Below, piece by piece: positions 1 to 6,266 of a DNA stretch of 6,266 nt; the stretch's first letter is position 1; each line of letters opens with the position of its first letter. The stretch spans positions 1-6,266 of the forward strand of contig CALQRR010000103.1 in NCBI GenBank assembly GCA_943333015.1. Reading direction: 5' to 3'. The position numbers and the translations under genes were made by a program. Origin of the DNA: Chitinophaga pinensis (GTDB taxonomy: Bacteria > Bacteroidota > Bacteroidia > M30B66). The notes under the pieces were generated by a model that was given only the letters and a program-made list of their open reading frames with translations, did not search any database and was not told where the DNA came from.

Positions 1-1
1 A

Positions 2-1369
2 GTAGATGGTGCTGATGTTTCCTTGTTGCCAGTGTCATATAGTGGAAATGTCGTTTCTGATGGTATAAATACACTAAATCTCTTGCGTTTTACAGTTGAT
101 TTAACGGGATCGGCCATCTCTCCTTTAGGTGTTTCCTGCGCCGGTGATTGGCAAGAATTTACTGGTGGAACAAATTGGATTCCTGGGGATAATAAATTGT
201 ACGATGTTACTCCGAATGATGGGTTAGACAATTTTACTGGTATTTACTATGTTCCAGCGGGTACTTATAAATATAAGTTTGTAAACGGAGTTACTTGGAC
301 AGAGGCTGAGTCTGTGCCTACAGCTTGTCAAGTTGGAGGAGGTAATGATAATCGTCAAGTTGTTGTTTCAGCACCAACAACGGTAAAATACTGCTTCGGT
401 TCTTGCAGCGATGTGTGTGTGCCAGTAACGACTTACAGCTTGACATTGAATGTTGACATGAATTTCAACTGTAATTTCGATGTTAACTCTACAGATTCAG
501 TTGATATTGCAGGTCCATACAATGGATGGGCAGGAGGAACTTACCTGACAGACGGTGATAATGATGGTGTTTATAGCATCACGATTGATGTTCCTTCTGG
601 GGAATTTACTTACAAGGCACGTATCATTCGGAATCTTTCTCCAACATGGGAAGATGGAGCAAACAAAACCGTTCAAGTGGATGCTAACACCATTGCTCCA
701 ACGCGTTGTTTCGGTTCTGATGTTACCGGATCTTGCGCTCCGATTCCGGCACCAGCTACAATCACGTTCCGTGTGGATATGACGAATGAGACACCTGCAG
801 CTACTATTTTTGTGAAAGGATCTTTCACGAACCCAGCTTGGGACGGTGGTTCTATTGCATTGGTTTCTACACCGGGAAATCCAGGTGTTTATGAAACAAC
901 TGTTGCTGATGTTTGCCCAGGAACACTTCGTTTCAAATTTGTAAACGGACCTGATATGGTGGCTAACGAAGAGCTGTATCCAAACATCGCTGGCGATACA
1001 GTTTGTTTATCTCGTAACCCTTTCAATAACTGGGAGCGTATTTTTGTTCGTACCAATGCTGATGCACAAACACTTCAGTTTGTTTATGACCTATGTACTG
1101 AGCTCACTATTGGTATGAATGATGTAAAACCACTTGTTGTGAATATGTTCCCGAATCCGGCTGACAATTCAACAATGATTAACTTCAATAACGCATCAGT
1201 AAGCCACACACTTGTTATGACGGATATCCTAGGACATCAAGTTGTACGTGTGAACAATGTTCGCGGAAGTTATTTGGTTGAGCGTGGTAACCTGACTGCA
1301 GGAATCTACTTCGTACAGATTACAGATGCTAAAGGTCAATCAAGCACACAAAAACTGATCTTCCGTTAA
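2..1369 (+). CDS. Secreted multidomain protein with C-terminal type IX secretion sorting domain (3' part)
   Basis: The reading frame is open to the left edge, so this is the C-terminal 455 residues of a longer protein; the TTG at 23 is only an internal leucine codon. Three beta-sandwich repeats are visible, at about residues 28-145, 145-247 and 253-366 of the fragment. Each starts with an FTVDL / LNVDM / FRVDM strand and has aromatic-glycine motifs (NGW, KFVNG) like those of starch-binding or E-set modules in Bacteroidota exoproteins. Repeats 1 and 2 end in a shared CFGS motif and carry several cysteines, suggesting disulfides outside the cytoplasm. The last ~80 residues (FPNPADN at 383-389, then DILGHQV, LTAGIYFVQI and a terminal QKLIFR) are a typical T9SS type A sorting domain, which directs export across the outer membrane and is then removed. 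Any catalytic domain would lie upstream, outside the window, so the function is unknown; carbohydrate binding or adhesion is inference. A terminator follows directly. Confidence 0.9.
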   Translation, partial: VDGADVSLLPVSYSGNVVSDGINTLNLLRFTVDLTGSAISPLGVSCAGDWQEFTGGTNWIPGDNKLYDVTPNDGLDNFTGIYYVPAGTYKYKFVNGVTWTEAESVPTACQVGGGNDNRQVVVSAPTTVKYCFGSCSDVCVPVTTYSLTLNVDMNFNCNFDVNSTDSVDIAGPYNGWAGGTYLTDGDNDGVYSITIDVPSGEFTYKARIIRNLSPTWEDGANKTVQVDANTIAPTRCFGSDVTGSCAPIPAPATITFRVDMTNETPAATIFVKGSFTNPAWDGGSIALVSTPGNPGVYETTVADVCPGTLRFKFVNGPDMVANEELYPNIAGDTVCLSRNPFNNWERIFVRTNADAQTLQFVYDLCTELTIGMNDVKPLVVNMFPNPADNSTMINFNNASVSHTLVMTDILGHQVVRVNNVRGSYLVERGNLTAGIYFVQITDAKGQSSTQKLIFR

Positions 1370-1387
1370 TCGGTAAGTTGTTCAACT

Positions 1388-1423
1388 AAAAAGTCCTGAC
1401 GGTTCGCTGTCAGGACTTTTTTT
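1388..1423 (+). terminator. Intrinsic terminator, UUCG loop, possibly bidirectional
   Basis: A perfect 13-bp inverted repeat (1388-1400 with 1409-1421, core AAGTCCTGAC/GTCAGGACTT) is extended by a G-T and a G-C pair around a TTCG tetraloop (1403-1406). On the plus strand it ends in a seven-T run and lies 18 bases after the stop of the secreted-protein gene. The five A's on the left arm give a U-run on the minus strand as well, so it may also stop transcription arriving from the antiporter gene, whose stop lies about 160 bases away with no other good hairpin between. Confidence 0.9.
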
Positions 1424-1583
1424 ATGCTGTTAGGATTAAGGAGAGAGAACTTGATACGTTCTGTTCAAAAGGATGCTACAAAGATGCCTGTTGCAATTAA
1501 ATGATATTGATAGATAGCCACAGACCGTCTGTAAAAAAGAACCCTATTTCTTCAGAGGAGAATATTACTTGGCAGAAACAGGA

Positions 1584-2855
1584 TTAGCTGAAGAAGAGTT
1601 CGTACTGCGCCAGATAGATCAGTGCTCCTGCAATGTAACCGAGGAAGGCAATAAAGCCCATCTTTTTGAAATACCAGATGAAGTCAATTTTTTCCATGCC
1701 CATTGCAGCAACTCCAGCAGCCGAACCAATGATCAGGATGCTTCCGCCGGTTCCAGCGCAATAGGCAATGAATTCCCAGATTTTGTGATCCATCGGATAC
1801 GTATTTAGGTCATACATGCCCATGGTTGCTGCAACTAATGGCACATTATCGACAATAGCCGACAGCAATCCGATTCCAATAACGATCACGTCTTTGTTTC
1901 CGATGGTTGCATCCATCCATCCGGCAACGCCACGCAGCAGGTGTAATGACTCAAGTCCACTCACGGCGAGCAATATCCCAAGAAAGAACAACAAGCTCGG
2001 CATATCGATCCGCATGAGTGCATTTGCGGCAGAAAAGCGCTTTTGATCGTACTCGTTTTTATTACGGTGTAACAAATCAGATGCAATCCAAACAACTCCG
2101 AGGGCTAACATCATTCCAACGTAAGGAGGTAGATGGGTGATTTGCTTGAAAACAGGAACGAGAATCAAGCCTCCCAGACCAATAAAGAAGATGATTTTAT
2201 TTTCAGGTGCGAGTTTCTTTTTATCGACCGGCTCCAGATCGCCCCGAAGAGATTTTTTTTCAAACAGCGTCACATAGATCAAGGGAATGATAGCACACAC
2301 CAAACTGGGAACGAAGAGCACTTTCATAATGTTGAGTGTACTCACCTGACCACCAATCCACAGCATGGTTGTAGTTACATCTCCGATAGGTGACCATGCA
2401 CCACCGGCATTGGCAGCGATGACTGTCATGCCAGCAAAAAAGAGTCTTTGTTCTGGATTTTTAATCAGTTTTCTGGCCAAGGAGACCATTACAATGGTGG
2501 TGGTGAGGTTGTCGAGAATGGCCGATAGAATAAAAGTGAGGATGGCCATGATCCAAAGCAGGCGGATTTTGCTTCGGGTATTAATACGGTTGGTAATCAT
2601 GTTGAATCCGTCGTGCGCATCGATCAGTTCTACAATGGTCATAGCGCCCATGAGGAAAAACAGAATCTCTGAAATGCCGGTCAGGTGATGCGCCATTTCT
2701 GCTGCCACATCGATGCTGGGCCAGCCCAAGCGGTATACCGTCCAAATGAGAATGCCCATGAGCAGGGCAGAACCCGACTTGTTAACTTTGAGGGGATGTT
2801 CAAAAGCGATGGAGGCATATCCAAGGATGAATATGGCAATGATAAGTTCGAGCAT
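1584..2855 (-). CDS. nhaD: NhaD-type sodium/proton antiporter
   Basis: This 423-residue, highly hydrophobic inner-membrane protein belongs to the NhaD family of the ion transporter (IT/ArsB) superfamily, which exchanges cytoplasmic Na+ or Li+ for external H+ and is usually active at alkaline pH. Visible family features are an N-terminal helix followed by EHPLKVNKSGSALL (19-32), an ILDNLTTT motif (113-120), NAGGAWSPIGDVTTTM (149-164), a second DN motif IVDNVPLVAA (334-343) and TGGSILIIGSAAGVAAMG (369-386). The two DN motifs fit the internally repeated architecture of the superfamily; the acidic, Asn and Thr residues of these motifs are those implicated in ion binding in characterised NhaD proteins. 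A charged cytosolic loop lies around 199-220. Length is in the normal range. The ATG at 2855 begins just before the first helix; no Shine-Dalgarno is seen, as is usual in Bacteroidota. It is probably the last gene of a run with the lipoprotein and the aldehyde dehydrogenase, 38 bases after the lipoprotein stop. Confidence 0.93.
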   Translation of the reverse strand: MLELIIAIFILGYASIAFEHPLKVNKSGSALLMGILIWTVYRLGWPSIDVAAEMAHHLTGISEILFFLMGAMTIVELIDAHDGFNMITNRINTRSKIRLLWIMAILTFILSAILDNLTTTIVMVSLARKLIKNPEQRLFFAGMTVIAANAGGAWSPIGDVTTTMLWIGGQVSTLNIMKVLFVPSLVCAIIPLIYVTLFEKKSLRGDLEPVDKKKLAPENKIIFFIGLGGLILVPVFKQITHLPPYVGMMLALGVVWIASDLLHRNKNEYDQKRFSAANALMRIDMPSLLFFLGILLAVSGLESLHLLRGVAGWMDATIGNKDVIVIGIGLLSAIVDNVPLVAATMGMYDLNTYPMDHKIWEFIAYCAGTGGSILIIGSAAGVAAMGMEKIDFIWYFKKMGFIAFLGYIAGALIYLAQYELFFS

Positions 2856-2893
2856 CGAAAAAAAGGTTGGGTCGAAAAACGACTTGGATGGGT

Positions 2894-3442
2894 TTAATGT
2901 CCGAAGATAGCCGAAACGCGAAAGACGGAAGGCGAAAGGCCGGATATCTTTTGTTTTCCAAAAACAACATACCCGCTATCGGGCACATAGCGCCACTGGA
3001 GATCATTGTCGATAAGGGGGGAATGTTCCAGTTGAACAGCTTCTATCCACTGAATACTGCCGGCAGAGTCTGCAAAAGCAAAATGGCTGACGGGTAATTT
3101 CGTGTCCAGTGCGGAATAAGAAGTAATGTGAATGCCGTTTATCGAAGAAGAATCGATGGCGTATTTACCCGCGAAAGAGGATTTATTGAGGGTGATGGAT
3201 GCGAACACATCGATTTCCTTTTTCCAGTCTGGAGCGTCGATGCGTCGTTGTTCAGATTTTCCGTTAGTCATCACTGTTTTGAGCAGTTTGACGTTTGACG
3301 CATTGAGTCGGATGATCTCTTTTTGAAAAAAACTGGGGTTGTCGAAATAGGACAAAGAAGTTGTGCTCACCGGTTGATTCCTGTTACAGGAAAGCAGGCC
3401 GACAAGCACAACAGTAAGAATCAGGCAACCCCGAAGTTTCAA
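2894..3442 (-). CDS. Small lipoprotein of unknown function
   Basis: This 182-residue protein begins with a classic lipoprotein signal: MKLRG, a hydrophobic stretch (6-17) and the lipobox LLSC with the lipidated cysteine at 19. The start is a TTG at 3442. It is chosen because the frame has a stop about 13 bases upstream, no ATG precedes the signal peptide, and the first internal Met (residue 58) would remove the signal. The residues after the cysteine (NRNQPV) lack the acidic cluster known as a surface-export signal in some Bacteroidota lipoproteins, so a periplasm-facing anchor is the simpler guess. The mature part has a YFDNPSFFQKEI segment (32-43), LLKTVMTNGKSEQRRI (53-68) and DWKKEIDVF (72-80), then mostly beta-strand-like sequence. 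This pattern resembles uncharacterised small lipoproteins of Bacteroidota, but I can assign no function. It starts 5 bases after the aldehyde dehydrogenase stop and ends 38 bases before the antiporter, so it is very probably co-transcribed with both. Confidence 0.85.
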   Translation of the reverse strand: MKLRGCLILTVVLVGLLSCNRNQPVSTTSLSYFDNPSFFQKEIIRLNASNVKLLKTVMTNGKSEQRRIDAPDWKKEIDVFASITLNKSSFAGKYAIDSSSINGIHITSYSALDTKLPVSHFAFADSAGSIQWIEAVQLEHSPLIDNDLQWRYVPDSGYVVFGKQKISGLSPSVFRVSAIFGH

Positions 3443-3447
3443 TCGTA

Positions 3448-5001
3448 TTAGAAGTTAAACTCGATGCCCTGCGCCAATGGAAGGGCATTTCCGTAATTGA
3501 TGGTATTGGTCTGGCGGCGCATATATGCTTTCCAAGCATCAGAACCGGATTCACGTCCGCCACCTGTTTCTTTTTCCCCACCAAATGCGCCACCGATTTC
3601 AGCACCGGAAGTACCGATGTTGACATTGGCAATTCCACAATCGGAACCGGCAACAGAAAGGAATGCTTCCATTTCGCGCATGTTGTTGGTGAAGATGGAT
3701 GAAGACAATCCTTGAGGAACGCCATTTTGAAGCTCAATCGCTTCTTCAATAGTGCTGTATTTAATCAGATAAAGAATCGGTGCAAATGTTTCTTCCTGGA
3801 CAATATCGAAGTGATTTTCTGCTTCGATGATGCAGGGCTTCACATAACAACCACTTTCATAGCCTTCGCCTGTAATGACACCACCTTCGACAAGAATTTT
3901 CCCACCTTCGGCTTTTGCTTTTGCAATGGCATTGGTGTAGTCTTCGACTGCTTTTTTATCGATGAGCGGCCCTACGTGGTTTGCCTGATCGAGCGGATTG
4001 CCAATTTGAAGTTGGCCATATGCCCCTTTGAGCACGTCACATACTTTGTCGTAAATGCTTTCGTGAATGATCAGTCGGCGGGTGGATGTGCAACGTTGAC
4101 CCGCAGTACCTACAGCACCGAAAACAGATCCAACAAGAACCATTTTAAGATCGGCATTTTCGGTTACGATAATGGCATTGTTACCGCCAAGTTCGAGGAT
4201 GGAGCGTCCGAAACGGGCTGCAACTGTTTGAGACACGTGACGACCGATACGGGTTGATCCGGTGAAGGAGACAAGCGGCACACGTTTGTCGTTGTTGAGT
4301 AAATCGCCGGAAGCATTTCCGATGACGAGGTTGGAAACACCTTCGGGAACATTGTTTTTACGCAATACTTCGGTGATGATGTTTTGGCAGGCGATTGCGC
4401 AAAGCGGCACTTTGGAAGAAGGTTTCCAGATGCAAACATCGCCGCAAACCCAAGCCAGCATGGAGTTCCATGACCAAACGGCAACGGGGAAATTGAACGC
4501 TGATATGATGCCAACAATTCCAAGGGCATGCCATTGTTCGTACATGCGGTGTGATGGGCGTTCGCTGTGCATGGTCAGGCCGTATAGCTGACGGGAAAGG
4601 CCGACTGCAAAATCGCAGATGTCGATCATTTCCTGCACTTCACCCAGCCCTTCCTGAAGACTTTTCCCCATTTCGTAAGAAACGAGTTGTCCGAGATATT
4701 CTTTCTTTTCGCGCAAGGCATCCCCCATTTGACGAACAATTTCGCCACGTTTTGGAGCGGGCATTAAGCGCCATACTTTAAATGCTTCCTGCGCTTGCTT
4801 AACGACCATTTCATAATCGAATTCGCCGGCACATTTTACTTTGGCAATCAGACTTCCGTCAACAGGCGAATAGGATTCGATCCAGTTTCCGGAACCTTCG
4901 AACCATTGGACCCCTGTGGAAACTCCGGTGTTTTGAGGTTCAATACCGAGTTGTTTTAATACAGGAGCAATGTTGATTTTTGAGAGCGTATCTGTTGACA
5001 T
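3448..5001 (-). CDS. amaB: Aldehyde dehydrogenase, ALDH7/antiquitin family (2-aminoadipate semialdehyde / piperideine-6-carboxylate dehydrogenase)
   Basis: This 517-residue cytosolic NAD(P)+-dependent aldehyde dehydrogenase looks complete. All class residues are visible: FNFP with the oxyanion Asn170, WKPS with Lys193, FTGST (246-250), general base Glu270 in LELGGNNA, the nucleophile Cys304 in [12 protein letters not shown], and Glu404 in EETFAP. The match to human ALDH7A1 as I recall it is close throughout, including [18 protein letters not shown] (120-137), [25 protein letters not shown] (453-477) and [13 protein letters not shown] (479-491). Glu124 and Arg303 line up with the human residues (Glu121, Arg301) that hold the amino and carboxylate groups of aminoadipate semialdehyde, so the inferred reaction is aminoadipate semialdehyde to 2-aminoadipate in lysine breakdown. 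The same enzyme is called pcd in Flavobacterium lutescens. Other aldehydes may also be substrates. The start aligns with family N-termini; a TAnnTTTG promoter box lies about 20 bases upstream. It is followed after 5 bases by the lipoprotein gene. Confidence 0.92.
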   Translation of the reverse strand: MSTDTLSKINIAPVLKQLGIEPQNTGVSTGVQWFEGSGNWIESYSPVDGSLIAKVKCAGEFDYEMVVKQAQEAFKVWRLMPAPKRGEIVRQMGDALREKKEYLGQLVSYEMGKSLQEGLGEVQEMIDICDFAVGLSRQLYGLTMHSERPSHRMYEQWHALGIVGIISAFNFPVAVWSWNSMLAWVCGDVCIWKPSSKVPLCAIACQNIITEVLRKNNVPEGVSNLVIGNASGDLLNNDKRVPLVSFTGSTRIGRHVSQTVAARFGRSILELGGNNAIIVTENADLKMVLVGSVFGAVGTAGQRCTSTRRLIIHESIYDKVCDVLKGAYGQLQIGNPLDQANHVGPLIDKKAVEDYTNAIAKAKAEGGKILVEGGVITGEGYESGCYVKPCIIEAENHFDIVQEETFAPILYLIKYSTIEEAIELQNGVPQGLSSSIFTNNMREMEAFLSVAGSDCGIANVNIGTSGAEIGGAFGGEKETGGGRESGSDAWKAYMRRQTNTINYGNALPLAQGIEFNF

Positions 5002-5022
5002 GACAGGTTATTTATGAAGCCG

Positions 5023-5030
5023 CAAAAGTA
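5023..5030 (-). promoter_or_regulatory. Candidate Bacteroidota -7 promoter box before the aldehyde dehydrogenase gene
   Basis: Read on the minus strand the sequence is TACTTTTG, an exact match to the Bacteroidota -7 consensus TAnnTTTG, 21 bases before the ATG at 5001. That would give a short leader. No clear TTG (-33 element) sits at the usual distance upstream. The box may let the aldehyde dehydrogenase, lipoprotein and antiporter genes be transcribed independently of the upstream ArsC-like gene. Confidence 0.45.
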
Positions 5031-5068
5031 CGAAATAAAATGCTGGAGGAGTTGAATTGATTGAGGAA

Positions 5069-5410
5069 TCAAATACTCATCAGAATGGAATTTTCATCGA
5101 GCCCGAAAATGAGTTTTTTACCGGTATCGATGATTGGTCGGCGAATCATGCTGGTGTTTTCGAGCATGAGGGAGAGGGCTGAATTTTCGTCTTTGAGTAA
5201 GGCTTGTTTTTCTGGGCCGAGTTTTTTCCAGGTGAGGCCTTGTTTGTTGATGAACTTGATCCACGGTTCTTTGACAAACCAGCCACGGATGATTTCTTCG
5301 CTGATGCCGTGTTTTTTGTAGTCGTGAAAGTCATACTGCGCGCCATTGTTATCAAGCATTTCGAATGCTTTTTGCATGGTGTTGCAATTTTTTATTCCAT
5401 AAATGATCAT
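5069..5410 (-). CDS. ArsC/Spx/YffB-family thioredoxin-fold protein
   Basis: This complete 113-residue cytosolic protein starts at the ATG at 5410. Its opening strand MIIYGIKNCNTMQKAFEML carries a single N-terminal cysteine (Cys9) at the position of the arsenate reductase nucleophile, followed by YDFHDYKKHGI (26-36), FINKQGLTWKKLG (53-65), and IRRPIID (89-95) with the arginine pair before the conserved cis-proline of the ArsC fold. This combination (KNCNT rather than the ArsC-type NPxCGTSR, and the YKK motif) resembles the YffB/Spx-like branch of the ArsC family rather than true arsenate reductases. No arsenic-resistance genes are nearby. The biochemical role of this branch is poorly defined; thiol redox or glutathione-linked chemistry is inference. 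Only one cysteine is present in the protein, so a CxxC redox switch as in Spx is absent. It ends 67 bases before the aldehyde dehydrogenase gene with no terminator between, so read-through is possible. Confidence 0.88.
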   Translation of the reverse strand: MIIYGIKNCNTMQKAFEMLDNNGAQYDFHDYKKHGISEEIIRGWFVKEPWIKFINKQGLTWKKLGPEKQALLKDENSALSLMLENTSMIRRPIIDTGKKLIFGLDENSILMSI

Positions 5411-5435
5411 GATCGGTAGATGAAGTGTTGAGGTA

Positions 5436-5443
5436 CAAAGCTA
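5436..5443 (-). promoter_or_regulatory. Candidate Bacteroidota -7 promoter box before the ArsC-like gene
   Basis: The minus strand reads TAGCTTTG, an exact TAnnTTTG match, 25 bases before the ATG at 5410 and downstream of the terminator that closes the glutaryl-CoA dehydrogenase gene. A TTG -33 element at the normal spacing is not obvious, because that position falls inside the GC-rich element at 5451-5515. Confidence 0.45.
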
Positions 5444-5450
5444 CACAATT

Positions 5451-5515
5451 GGTCGGGCCAGGGATAGAGCTGAGCTCCTGCGATGCGAAAGCCCGGCGGC
5501 TTGCCGAGGCCCCCA
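5451..5515. repeat. GC-rich structured intergenic element, possibly REP-like
   Basis: This patch is much richer in GC than the AT-rich spacer around it and is full of short inverted repeats: CGGGC (5454-5458) with GCCCG (5491-5495); GAGC-TGA-GCTC (5467-5477) lying inside that pair; and CGGC-TT-GCCG (5497-5506). On the minus strand it contains GGGCTTTCGC and, further on, CTATCCCT. I recall these words from short non-coding elements scattered between genes in Flavobacteriia genomes. Only one copy lies in this window, so repetition cannot be shown here. A structured RNA leader or plain spacer are alternatives. No open reading frame of note crosses it. Confidence 0.4.
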
Positions 5516-5565
5516 AAGCAACATAAAAATGCAGAATAAAGTTAAGCCCTTTCTACTAAGGGATT

Positions 5566-5594
5566 AAAAAAAACCCGGACAGAAGTCCGGGTTT
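5566..5594 (-). terminator. Intrinsic terminator of the glutaryl-CoA dehydrogenase gene
   Basis: A perfect 10-bp stem (5571-5580 AAACCCGGAC with 5585-5594 GTCCGGGTTT) closes a four-base loop. On the minus strand it is followed by a run of eight T's (A's at 5566-5573 on the plus strand). It begins only 3 bases after the stop codon. A second weak hairpin (CCCTT at 5547-5551 with AAGGG at 5558-5562) lies just beyond it. Confidence 0.92.
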
Positions 5595-5597
5595 ACC

Positions 5598-6266
5598 TTA
5601 TTTGAACGCGTTGATGCCTGTAATATCCATTCCGGTGATCAGGAGGTGGATGTCGTGCGTGCCTTCGTAGGTCACTACAGACTCGAGATTCATCATGTGG
5701 CGCATGATTGGATATTCACCCGTGATGCCCATTCCGCCGTGCATTTGACGTGCTTCACGTGCTACTTCGAGCGCCATGTTGACGTTGTTTCGCTTGGCCA
5801 TAGAAATCTGTGCAGGAGTTGCACGGTCTTCGTTACGGAGAACGCCTAATCTCCAGCAGAGCAATTGCGCTTTGGTGATTTCGGTGATCATTTCAGCTAG
5901 TTTCTTTTGCTGAAGTTGGAAGCTGGCAATCGGTTTCCCAAACTGAATCCGTTCTTTGGAATAGCGGAGTGCCGAATCGTAGCAATCCATCGCCGCGCCA
6001 ATCACACCCCACGCAATGCCGTAACGTGCCGAATTGAGGCAGCCCAGCGGACCTTTGAGACCTTCCACATTGGGAAGCAGATTTTCTTTGGGAACTTTAA
6101 CGTTATCGAATACTAGCTCGCCTGTTGCAGATGCACGGAGTGACCATTTGTCGTGTGTTTCAGGAGTCGTGAAACCTTCCATTCCCCGTTCGACAATAAT
6201 ACCCCGAATTTTACCTGCTTCATTCTTAGCCCAAACTACTGCGATGTCAGCAAAGGGAGCATTGGA
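5598..6266 (-). CDS. gcdH: Glutaryl-CoA dehydrogenase (C-terminal half)
   Basis: The frame runs off the right edge; 222 residues are visible of a family that is usually about 390-400 long, and the ATG at 6182 is internal. The fragment opens SNAPFADIAVVWAKNEAGKIRG, matching the middle beta-domain of acyl-CoA dehydrogenases, and continues with SLRASATGELVFDNV, LNSARYGIAWGVIGA, FGKPIASFQLQQKKLAEMITEIT, ARQMHGGMGITGEYPIMRHMMNLE and VVTYEGTHDIH. These are diagnostic of glutaryl-CoA dehydrogenase rather than other acyl-CoA dehydrogenases and align nearly block for block with human GCDH as I recall it. Glu201 of the fragment, in TYEGTHD, is the expected catalytic base (human Glu370), and the Tyr before it is the residue found in decarboxylating enzymes. 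This FAD enzyme converts glutaryl-CoA to crotonyl-CoA and CO2, a late step of lysine and tryptophan breakdown, passing electrons to an electron-transfer flavoprotein. A terminator follows at once, so it is the last gene of its transcript. Confidence 0.95.
   Translation of the reverse strand, partial: SNAPFADIAVVWAKNEAGKIRGIIVERGMEGFTTPETHDKWSLRASATGELVFDNVKVPKENLLPNVEGLKGPLGCLNSARYGIAWGVIGAAMDCYDSALRYSKERIQFGKPIASFQLQQKKLAEMITEITKAQLLCWRLGVLRNEDRATPAQISMAKRNNVNMALEVAREARQMHGGMGITGEYPIMRHMMNLESVVTYEGTHDIHLLITGMDITGINAFK

Noticed and set aside
555..782. A 75-codon plus-strand frame inside the secreted-protein gene.
   Set aside because: It is out of frame with a clear coding sequence and has no motif of its own.
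1520..1532. Palindrome ACAGAC-C-GTCTGT downstream of the antiporter gene, considered as a terminator or operator.
   Set aside because: It can form only a 5-bp stem with a three-base loop, the nearby A-run is on the wrong side for minus-strand termination, and no gene start lies close by for an operator.
1424..1583. The 160-base gap before the antiporter stop was checked for a small gene or RNA.
   Set aside because: No open frame with coding character, no tRNA-like fold and no promoter box linked to a gene could be seen; it appears to be a convergent 3' spacer.
3712..4257. A 181-codon open frame on the plus strand, opposite the aldehyde dehydrogenase gene.
   Set aside because: It lies wholly antisense to a gene with complete catalytic motifs, and its translation shows no recognisable domain; it is a shadow of codon bias.
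4164..4529. A 121-codon minus-strand frame inside the aldehyde dehydrogenase gene, considered as an overlapping gene.
   Set aside because: Its out-of-frame translation is Ser/Pro-rich with no family resemblance, while the main frame is intact and conserved across the same bases.
5598..6182. The ATG at 6182 as the true start of a short acyl-CoA dehydrogenase-like protein.
   Set aside because: The same frame continues to the window edge with sequence matching the upstream part of glutaryl-CoA dehydrogenase (ADIAVVWAKNEAGKIRG), so the gene is cut by the window and not truncated in nature.

Overview
The window looks like an ordinary chromosomal piece of a Bacteroidota bacterium, probably of the Flavobacteriia type. 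Four things point there: a C-terminal type IX secretion (T9SS) sorting domain, which is restricted to this phylum; promoter boxes of the form TAnnTTTG; gene starts without a clear Shine-Dalgarno sequence; and the close resemblance of the enzymes to known families. I cannot name a species.

Layout. Positions 2-1369 (+) hold the 3' end of a large secreted protein: three beta-sandwich (carbohydrate-binding or E-set-like) repeats followed by a T9SS type A sorting signal. A strong hairpin terminator with a UUCG loop lies at 1388-1423. From there to the right end every gene is on the minus strand. In transcription order (right to left) they are: the C-terminal half of glutaryl-CoA dehydrogenase (6266-5598, running off the window) with its own terminator (5594-5566); a spacer with a GC-rich, structured, possibly repetitive element; a small ArsC/Spx/YffB-like thioredoxin-fold protein (5410-5069); an ALDH7/antiquitin-type aldehyde dehydrogenase (5001-3448); a small lipoprotein of unknown function with a TTG start (3442-2894); and an NhaD-type Na+/H+ antiporter (2855-1584). 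The last three are tightly spaced (5 and 38 bases) and probably form one transcript.

How the genes fit together. The ALDH7-family enzyme oxidises 2-aminoadipate semialdehyde (piperideine-6-carboxylate) to 2-aminoadipate, and glutaryl-CoA dehydrogenase acts later in the same route (2-aminoadipate, 2-oxoadipate, glutaryl-CoA, crotonyl-CoA). The right half is therefore most simply read as part of a lysine degradation locus. The lipoprotein and the sodium antiporter share the operon without an obvious metabolic link.

I found no mobile element, CRISPR array, tRNA or rRNA, and no convincing new system. The points most worth a second look are the lysine-degradation pairing, the unknown lipoprotein between aldehyde dehydrogenase and antiporter, and the structured GC-rich spacer at 5451-5515. 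No stretch longer than 300 bases lacks a gene; the two largest gaps (1370-1583 and 5411-5597) are described in the entries.
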